From positions 1-62,432 of the forward strand of contig NZ_MTIC01000028.1 of NCBI RefSeq assembly GCF_001999765.1: a stretch of 62,432 nucleotides of DNA. Reading direction: 5' to 3'. This document shows, in pieces, positions 16,326 through 23,700 of the stretch. Position 1 is the stretch's first letter, and each line of letters starts with the position of its first letter. This DNA comes from Sinomonas mesophila (GTDB lineage Bacteria > Actinomycetota > Actinomycetes > Actinomycetales > Micrococcaceae). The notes under the pieces were generated by a model. That model saw only the letters and a program-made list of their open reading frames with translations, was not told where the DNA came from and ran no database searches. The translations under genes were made by a program, and so were the position numbers.

Positions 16326-17612
16326 GTGAATGGCATCGTGGCCCTCGTCGTCTTCCTGACCGCCTTCGTCCTCATCGCCACCGAGAAGGCGGACAAGGTC
16401 AAGGTCGTGCTCATCGCGGCCGGAGCGATGGCCGTCCTGGGACTCATCCCGGGGGCCGAGGTCTTCCACTCGCAGCACGCCGGCATCGACTGGAACGCCA
16501 TCTTCCTCCTGTTCGGGATGATGGTCATCGTCGGCATCATCAAGCAGACCGGGTTCTTCGAGTTCCTCGGGATCTGGGCCGCCAAGAAGTCGCGCGGCCG
16601 CCCCTACCGGCTGATGGTCATGCTGATGGTGATCACCGCGATCGCCTCACCCTTCCTCGACAACGTGACCACGATCATGCTCGTCGCGCCCGTGACCATC
16701 GTCGTCTGCAACCGCCTCGCAATCGCCCCGCAGCCCTACCTCATCGCCGAGATCCTCGCATCCAACATCGGCGGTGCCGCCACGCTCATCGGGGACCCGC
16801 CGAACATCATCATCGGCAGCCGTGCAGGGCTCTCGTTCAACGACTTCCTCATCCACATGACGCCGATCGTCACGATCGTGTTCGTCGGCTTCGTACTCTT
16901 CACCCGCGTGCTGTTCCGCCACTCCTTCCAGTTCAACCCCGAGAAGGTCGCCAACGTGACGACGCTCCAGGAGCGACGCGCCATCACGAACCCCGCCCTC
17001 CTCCTGCGGTGCATGATCGTGCTCGCCGGCGTGATCGCCGGGTTCTGCCTGCACGCCGTCCTGCACCTCGCGCCGTCCGTCATCGCCCTCGTCGGGGCTG
17101 GCGTGATGCTGCTGGTCTCGGGCATCGACCCCGCCGACGCGCTCCGCGAGATCGAGTGGCGCACCCTCGTCTTCTTCATGGGCCTGTTCGTCATGGTCGC
17201 CGGACTCGTGCACACGGGCGTGATCAGCGCCATCGGCATCTGGGCCATCGACGTGATCGGCGACAACTACTTCGGCGCCGCGACCGCCCTGCTGCTCGGA
17301 TCGGCCGTGCTCGGGGCGTTCTTCGACAACATCCCCTACGTCGCGACGCTCGCCCCCATCGTCGAGGGCCTCGTCAGCGAGGTCCCGGACCCCAGCACCG
17401 GCCAGGCCCTGTGGTGGGCCTTCGCCCTCGGCGCCGACTTCGGCGGCAACGGCACCGCCGTCGCGGCAAGCGCCAACGTCGTCGCGATCGGCCTCGCAGC
17501 CAAGGCCGGGCACCACATCTCGTTCTGGCAGTTCACCAAGTACGGCATCATCGTCACCGTGCTCAGCACTCTCATGGCCTGGCTCTACGTCTGGCTGCGC
17601 TACTTCACGTGA
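16326..17612 (+). CDS. ArsB/NhaD-family ion transporter
   Basis: A 428-residue integral membrane protein with about 11-12 helices. Diagnostic segments are FLLFGMMVIVGIIKQTGFFE, ASPFLDNVTTIMLVAPVTIV, and NIGGAATLIGDPPNIIIGS with its repeat counterpart FFDNIPYVATLAPIV. This pattern belongs to the ion transporter (IT) superfamily containing NhaD Na+/H+ antiporters and ArsB. The likely role is cation (Na+ or Li+)/H+ exchange across the cytoplasmic membrane. GTG at 16326 starts just before the first helix. No ars genes are nearby, which argues against arsenite export. Confidence 0.88.
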   Translation: MNGIVALVVFLTAFVLIATEKADKVKVVLIAAGAMAVLGLIPGAEVFHSQHAGIDWNAIFLLFGMMVIVGIIKQTGFFEFLGIWAAKKSRGRPYRLMVMLMVITAIASPFLDNVTTIMLVAPVTIVVCNRLAIAPQPYLIAEILASNIGGAATLIGDPPNIIIGSRAGLSFNDFLIHMTPIVTIVFVGFVLFTRVLFRHSFQFNPEKVANVTTLQERRAITNPALLLRCMIVLAGVIAGFCLHAVLHLAPSVIALVGAGVMLLVSGIDPADALREIEWRTLVFFMGLFVMVAGLVHTGVISAIGIWAIDVIGDNYFGAATALLLGSAVLGAFFDNIPYVATLAPIVEGLVSEVPDPSTGQALWWAFALGADFGGNGTAVAASANVVAIGLAAKAGHHISFWQFTKYGIIVTVLSTLMAWLYVWLRYFT

Positions 17613-17806
17613 TCTTGACTTAAAAGGGACATCGGATCGCGCGAACGATACCCACAAAAGCTTTTGGACGCGTATACGATCTGGCCCGGTCCGCGAGGGC
17701 GAGCAGGCCGGAGCGCCTCTCGCTAATCTTGGCGGGAACGGCCGGAACGGCTCCGGACCCTCACCGCGGAGCCGGATCAGCCGTGGAGGACCGACACGGG
17801 GGACTG

Positions 17807-18139
17807 ATGAGCTTCGAACTCAAGATCCGCGGGGACTACGCCATACTGGCTGGCCCTGCCAGGCTGAACATGGTCAGCGCACCAAAGCTTCGCACAGCGG
17901 TCGCCGAGGCGCTGCGGGCCGGGCACCGGCGTCTCGTCCTGGACCTCGTGGCGACAGAGTTCATGGACTCCACAGGCCTCGGGGCCCTGGTCGCATGCCT
18001 CAGAGAAGCCCGAGAGACCGGCGGCGACTTCCGGATCGCCAATGCCGGCACCCAGGTCCAGATGGTCTTCGAGCTAGCCGGCATGGACCGCCTCCTCAGG
18101 GCCTACCCGAGCGTGGACGCGGCCTACGGCAACCCTTGA
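17807..18139 (+). CDS. STAS-domain anti-sigma factor antagonist
   Basis: A 110-residue single STAS domain with the phosphorylatable serine in FMDSTGLGALVA (Ser55), as in RsbV/SpoIIAA. Such proteins bind anti-sigma kinases when unphosphorylated and so release a sigma factor. No RsbW kinase or sigma gene is in the window, so it would act on chromosomal partners. ATG at 17807 follows a GGGGGA site; the upstream part of the open frame lacks coding character. The broken PP2C phosphatase nearby may be a relic of the same pathway. Confidence 0.88.
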   Translation: MSFELKIRGDYAILAGPARLNMVSAPKLRTAVAEALRAGHRRLVLDLVATEFMDSTGLGALVACLREARETGGDFRIANAGTQVQMVFELAGMDRLLRAYPSVDAAYGNP

Positions 18140-18215
18140 GCAAAGCATCGTGCGGGTGCTCGAGGTGGGGTGTCGGGCGCTTCCCGGGTGCTGGAGAAGC
18201 TATAGCGTGGGGCGT

Positions 18216-18473
18216 GTGAGCAGGGATGCGGAACCGGTCAGCATGACTGTCTATCGGAAGCCGGACGGGACGTGGTGGGTCCGTCTCTGGGACGATTCGT
18301 TCAGGATCATGGGGGAGTGGCCGATCCGCTGGAATGGGGATGGCAGCTTCCAGCAGGAGGGCCTGAATCACGTCGTGCGATTCCTTCCCGAGGGCTACGC
18401 CTGTGCGAACTGGGAATATGCGGACGACGGGTCATACACGGCCCTTCTGTACCGGCGCTACCCAGGCTTCTGA
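18216..18473 (+). CDS. Small hypothetical protein, probably leaderless
   Basis: An 85-residue beta-rich protein with many aromatic residues (VYRKPDGTWWVRLWDDSF and CANWEYADDGSYTALLYRR). A TATAGC -10 hexamer (18201-18206) lies nine bases before the in-frame GTG at 18216, which suits leaderless translation. ATG 18243 is an alternative start. No homology is recognised. Confidence 0.55.
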   Translation: MSRDAEPVSMTVYRKPDGTWWVRLWDDSFRIMGEWPIRWNGDGSFQQEGLNHVVRFLPEGYACANWEYADDGSYTALLYRRYPGF

Positions 18474-18824
18474 CAGTAGAAGTACCGAAGGCGGCAGGAG
18501 ATCCGGCCAACCTCGCTCTTCCCACGACGGTCCGCCATCTAACCTGCGGGCTCGAAGGCGCGCTGTGTCTGACCAGGAGCCGGCGGTGTCCATCCCACGG
18601 AAACGGCTTCCAGAGGTCTCGACGGCCCGGCTGAGCAGTGAATCGGACCGGCTTCGATCCCCGGAGAGAGGATCGTGCACACAACTTCGATCACTACTGC
18701 AGCCAGGTATCTGGACTTCGTCAAGTGGGCCTGTAGTTCCTCGCTGAAATGATCATCTCGGAAGACGAACAGAAGAGCGGCCCGCCGATCACGCGGGCCG
18801 CTCTTCTGTGGACTTCCCCGGGTC
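18474..18824. other. Gene-free stretch with strong hairpin
   Basis: No convincing gene lies here. Its only clear feature is the 15-bp stem hairpin at 18771-18807 serving the minus-strand gene that ends at 18825. Confidence 0.5.
18771..18807 (-). terminator. Perfect 15-bp stem terminator
   Basis: AGAAGAGCGGCCCGC (18771-18785) pairs perfectly with its complement at 18793-18807 around a seven-base loop, 18 bases beyond the stop of the minus-strand gene. Read on the minus strand, it is a GC stem bordered by A/T-containing bases. Confidence 0.7.
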
Positions 18825-19316
18825 TCAGCTCTCTCGACTGGCGTCGCGGGCCTGCTTCCACAGTTCCGCCTGCTCGTCGGTGAGCCAGTAGTACACGACG
18901 TTCGGGCCGTCCGGACGGGGATCCATATTGTCTGCCCAATAAGCGGTGAGCGGCCAGATCTTCGTGTCGTACCTGGCACGGATGGTGCGGCCGAGGTGAG
19001 TCCAGACCATCTTCACTTGGCTGCGAGGTCGTTCGATCTCCTTGGCGAGCTCGTCGATGTTGAGCCGGCGTTCGGGACGATCGACAAGGATGTCCAGGAT
19101 CTCTCCGATGAGCGACGCGGTCTTCGATCGGTCGTTGGCGAACTGGATGAGCTTCTCGAGGGGCCAGAGAGGGACGTTGGCCTGCGCCCCTGTGGGGACC
19201 AGGCTGTCATGCTCCGCGAGATCCTGTCGTTCGGACAAGTCTGCGAGGAGCCGGTACACGGCCCCGACGTACTCGTTCGGGACCGGAACGAGCGAGAATC
19301 CTTCGTTGTCGTTCAT
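18825..19316 (-). CDS. Winged-helix-like hypothetical protein
   Basis: A 163-residue protein. The N-terminal half is helical. The central segment LIGEILDILVDRPERRLNID followed by ELAKEIERPRSQVKMVWTHL looks like a winged helix-turn-helix, and the C-terminus is WLTDEQAELWKQAR. It may bind DNA or act as a regulator. ATG at 19316 is chosen where the protein-like sequence begins. It lies divergent from the AAA ATPase gene across 170 bp. Confidence 0.6.
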   Translation of the reverse strand: MNDNEGFSLVPVPNEYVGAVYRLLADLSERQDLAEHDSLVPTGAQANVPLWPLEKLIQFANDRSKTASLIGEILDILVDRPERRLNIDELAKEIERPRSQVKMVWTHLGRTIRARYDTKIWPLTAYWADNMDPRPDGPNVVYYWLTDEQAELWKQARDASRES

Positions 19317-19489
19317 GATGTGCCCATGCTTTCCGAGATGGTATTGGGTGTGGTGCTGAAACCACATCAAGCACTGTGGAGTACTGCAAGGTACTTCATG
19401 CAGGTTGTCCGCACCGCGAAGTAGTCCAAAGAATCACCTAGCATTCCAAAATCTGGGATGCTCAGAAATTCTCTGGCTACTATGGCTCC

Positions 19490-20665
19490 ATGGAACCTGC
19501 GCTCAATCCCTTCGCCCCGGGCTCGGGAGTCAAGCCGCCTGCCCTTGTCGGCAGGCAGCCCGAGATCGACGCGTTCGATCTGCTGATAGCGCGTGCCAAG
19601 GCCAACGCAGCTGGAGACCGCGGCACCTTGCTGACCGGCCTACGAGGGGTGGGGAAGACGGTCCTGCTGAACGAGTTCTCGGAGCTGGCGCGCCGCAACG
19701 GCTGGCTGGTGGTCCAGTTCGAGGCCCAGCCCGGGGACGGAGGGCCCGAGGCTGTCCGGAAGAAGCTCGCCCGCGAGCTCCAACTCGGCGCCCGGCGCCT
19801 CCGGCAAACCCCCGCCTGGGATTACCTGCGGCAGAAGGGTCTGGGGAGCATCTCGAACATCTCAGTCTCCCTCGGGCTCCAGGGCCTGACCGCCGATCTG
19901 AAGTTCGCGCCAGGGCGCGCAGACTCCCTCGACCTCGATATCGATCTCGAGGAGCTCGTGGACGACGTCGCGGAGTCCATGCGGAAGGCCAGGGCAGGGT
20001 TCGCCCTGGTGATCGACGAGATGCAGGACCTCGACCCGGACCTTCTGGGGGCGCTCCTGACGGTCCAGCACTCGGCGGGCCAGCGCGGCCTTCCCTTCTA
20101 CATCATCGGCGCCGGCCTTCCCTCTCTGCCGGGCCGTCTGAGCGAGAGCCGCTCCTACGCCGAGCGGCTCTTCCACTATCGACGCATCGGCCAGCTCGAC
20201 CCATCGGCGGCAGCCGAGGCCCTCACCCTTCCGATCGCCCGCCTCGGCGGCGTACTCCAAGGCGAGGCCCTTGACACCGTGCTGGAGGCTGCAGGCGGGT
20301 ACGCCTACTTCCTCCAGGCCTACGGGCGCACCCTCTGGGAGGCCGCCTCTGAGAAGGAGATCACGGTCGGGGACGCCCGCCTTGCCGTCGAACTGGGCAC
20401 GGCGGACCTGGACCACGGGTTCTTCATCGCGCGGTGGCAGCGCGCCACCCGTGCCGAGCGGAACTACCTGCGCGCCATGAGCCAAGACGGAGAGGGGCCG
20501 ACGGCCACCGCGGACCTGATCGACCGGCTGGGGAGGGACCACAGCTCGCTGACCAGCCAGCGCGCCCGCCTGATCGAGAAAGGCATCATCTTCGCCCCCG
20601 AACACGGCCACGTGCAGTTCACCGTTCCGGGCATGGGGGCCTTCATCGCCCGGCAGAAGGAGTGA
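19490..20665 (+). CDS. AAA ATPase (Orc1/Cdc6-like fold)
   Basis: A 391-residue protein. Walker A GLRGVGKT lies at 50-57, Walker B FALVIDEMQD near 172-181, and a sensor region PFYIIGAGLPSLPGRLSE follows. The C-terminal part has a winged-helix character (ATADLIDRLGRDHSSLTSQRA) and ends in VPGMGAFIARQ. This is the stand-alone actinobacterial 'ATP-binding protein' type related to Orc/Cdc6-like AAA ATPases; the substrate is unknown. A TACTAT -10 (19478-19483) six bases before the ATG indicates a leaderless mRNA. It is followed 71 bp later by the methylase-helicase. Confidence 0.82.
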   Translation: MEPALNPFAPGSGVKPPALVGRQPEIDAFDLLIARAKANAAGDRGTLLTGLRGVGKTVLLNEFSELARRNGWLVVQFEAQPGDGGPEAVRKKLARELQLGARRLRQTPAWDYLRQKGLGSISNISVSLGLQGLTADLKFAPGRADSLDLDIDLEELVDDVAESMRKARAGFALVIDEMQDLDPDLLGALLTVQHSAGQRGLPFYIIGAGLPSLPGRLSESRSYAERLFHYRRIGQLDPSAAAEALTLPIARLGGVLQGEALDTVLEAAGGYAYFLQAYGRTLWEAASEKEITVGDARLAVELGTADLDHGFFIARWQRATRAERNYLRAMSQDGEGPTATADLIDRLGRDHSSLTSQRARLIEKGIIFAPEHGHVQFTVPGMGAFIARQKE

Positions 20666-20736
20666 CGTGACAGGCGTCCCGGACCCTTCCTTGGCTAGCG
20701 TGACACGCGGAACGCCAGTCATTTGGAGGGGGCCGC

Positions 20737-23700
20737 GTGGCGAAGAAGGCCAAGGGAAGCATTGACGGACAGCTGAGCTTCGATCTCGAGGCACTGTGGG
20801 GAGCACCGGAGGGAGACCGTGATGAACAAGTACGGCAGGCAGGCCGAGACGATGTGGAAGCTGGCCGCCCCGGCCAGGTACGCGGAGCTGGAGGACCCGG
20901 AGGCGTTCTTCACCGGCCTGGGGGAGCAGGCCATGGAGATGGTGCTGGAGCTCGAGACGAAGATCGCCGGCCCGGACAGGCCGGGGGAGGCATACCTGGA
21001 GAAGGTCGGGAGGCTGAACGCAGCGCGGAACCAGGCCGAGGAGATAGCCCGGGCGGAGATCCTGGCCCCGCCGGAGACCGAGGAGCCCGAGACGGAGACG
21101 GACGAGGACCCGGACAATCCGCGCTCGAACCTGCTGGCGTGGCTGAGCCGGCGCGACCGCGAGATCGACGAGGAGGAGGGCAGGAGCTAGGGCGGTTCGT
21201 CCCGGCTGGCCAGGACGACCTCGCACCCTCCGGCGCCAAGGCGCGCGTGGAGGCGAACCTCGAGGCCCTGCGCACCCTGCGCACCCTGCAGGCCGAGGAT
21301 CGGCCGGCCACGCCCGATGAGCGTTCCCGGCTTGCCCGCTGGGGCAGCTGGGGCGCCCAGGGTGTGTGGCAGATCTTCGACGAGGACCGCTCCGAGCATG
21401 CTGCCCAGCGCGAGGAGCTTAAGCGTCTGCTGAGCGAGCGCGAGTACCTCGCGGCCAAGCGGACGACCGTCAATGCGCACTACACGGACGCGGCCTACGT
21501 CCGCGCTGTCTGGGCCGCAGTCGAACGGCTCGGCTTCACCGAAGGCGAGGTCCTCGAGCCCGGCGCCGGTTCCGGGACGTTCATCGGCCTCGCGCCCGAG
21601 GGCGCCCGCATGACCGGAGTCGAACTCGACCCGGTCACTGCCGCCATCGCCCAAAAGCTCTACCCCCACGCCGAGGTCCGGAGCGAGTCCTTCGCGGACA
21701 CCCGGTACCCGGCGGGGCACTTCGACACCGTGGTGGGCAACGTCCCCTTCGCCGACATCGTGCTCCACGACCCCCGCCACAACGCCGGCGGGCACTCGAT
21801 GCACAACCACTTCATCATCAAGTCCCTGGGCCTGACCCGGCCCGGGGGAGTGGTCGCAGTGCTGACGTCATCATTCACGCTCGACGCCGGCAACCCGGCC
21901 GCGCGGCGGGAGATGAACGCGATGGCAGACCTGATCGGCGCCGTGCGGCTGCCCAGCGGGGCGCACCGCCGCGCCGCGGGCACTGAGGCGATGACCGACC
22001 TGCTGGTCTTCCGCCGCCGCGAGCCCGGGCAGGAGCCGGCCAGCACGCTCTGGGAGACCGTGCACGCCAAGCGGATCGACGGGCAGATCACCCGCGTGAA
22101 CGCCTATTTCGACGAGCACCCCGAGAACCTCCTCGGGGAGCTGCGCGTCGGCCACGGCATGTACGGCGAGCAGACCCTGCAGATGACGACCGACGACCTC
22201 GCCGCGGTCCCGGCCCGTCTCGAGGCTGTGCTGGGGGCGATCACCGCCCGGGCGATCGCCGACGGGAAGGGCATGACGCCCCGCAGCGCCGAGCAGGCCG
22301 CGGAGCGGGCCGCCTGGGTGCCGGCCGAGCGCGGCCTCTGGGAGGGGCACCTGAGCCGCACCGACACCGGGTTCACCGTCGTCCAGGACGGGGCGCAGGT
22401 CGACTTCCCGGTGCCTGGAACCGACGGCAGCCGCCTGAAGCGGGGCTCGCAGGCCGAGGAGCTCGCCGCCCTGCTGGGCATCCGCGACGCGGCCCGGACG
22501 CTGCTGGAGCTCGAGGCGGCCGACGTCGATGACACGGTCGCGACCGATGCGGCCAGGGAGCGGCTCCGTGAGGCGTACCGCGGCTACACGGGCGCCTTCG
22601 GTCCGCTGAACAGGTTCCGGCTGACCGGGACCGGGCGCACCGACGAGGCGGGGGAGCCGATCATGGCCCGCCGCGTGCCCCTGGCCGTGGCGAAGTTCCG
22701 CCAGGACCCGTGGAGCGCTGTCGTCTTCGCACTCGAAGAGTACGACGAGAGCACCCAGACGGCCAAGGAGGCGCCGCTGCTGAGCACGCGGCAGGTCTCC
22801 CCGCGCCGGCCGGTGCTCGGCGCGGACACGGCCGAGGACGCCCTCGCTGTCACCCTCGACACCACCGGGCGGGTCGATCTGGCGACGATCGCGCACCTCC
22901 TGGGCACCGACGAGGACGACGCCCGCGCCCAGCTCGGCGAGGCCGTGTACGAGCTCCCCGGGACCGGTGAGCTGGAGACCAGGGCCGCCTACCTCTCCGG
23001 CAATGTCCGGGCCAAGCTGCGCGAGGCCGAGGCCGCCGCCGAGCACGACCCCCGGTTCGGGGTGAACGCCGCGGCGCTGCGAGCCGTGCAGCCCGAGCCG
23101 CTGCGCATGGACGAGGTCGAGGCCCGGATCGGCGCCGTCTGGGTCAGCGCCGCCGACCACGAACGCTTCCTCCAGGAGGTCCTCGCCGACGACCGGGCCA
23201 GCGTCGTGGGCACCGGCTCGATGTGGGACGTGAAGGCCAGCCGGCACTCCCTGAAGGCGACCAGCGAATGGGGCACCCAGAGGATGCCGGCCGGGGAGAT
23301 CTTCGCCCAGCTCCTCGAGCAGCGCTCGGTCCGCGTCACGGACGAGGTCGACGGGCGCCGGGTCATCAACCAGGTCGAGACGGCCGCGGCCCAGGAGAAG
23401 GCCCAGGCCCTCCAGGAGCGCTTCAGCGAATGGGTCTGGGAGGAACCGGAACGGGCCAAGCGGCTCATCGAGGAGTACAACGACCGGTTCAACGCCATCG
23501 TCCTGCGCGACTACACCGCCGAGGGCGAGGCCCTGACCCTGCCGGGCCTTGCCAAGGACTTCAACCCGCGGCCGCACCAGCGCGCCGCCGTGGCACGCAT
23601 GATCGCCGAGCCCGCCGTCGGCCTGTTCCACCAGGTCGGCGCCGGCAAGACCGCGGAGATGGTCATGGGCGTGATGGAGCTCAAGCGCCTCGGCCTGGCC

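Noticed and set aside
16031-17623. 530-residue plus-strand open frame overlapping the NhaD-type transporter
   Set aside because: Arginine-rich out-of-frame shadow. The overlapping frame is a clear polytopic transporter.
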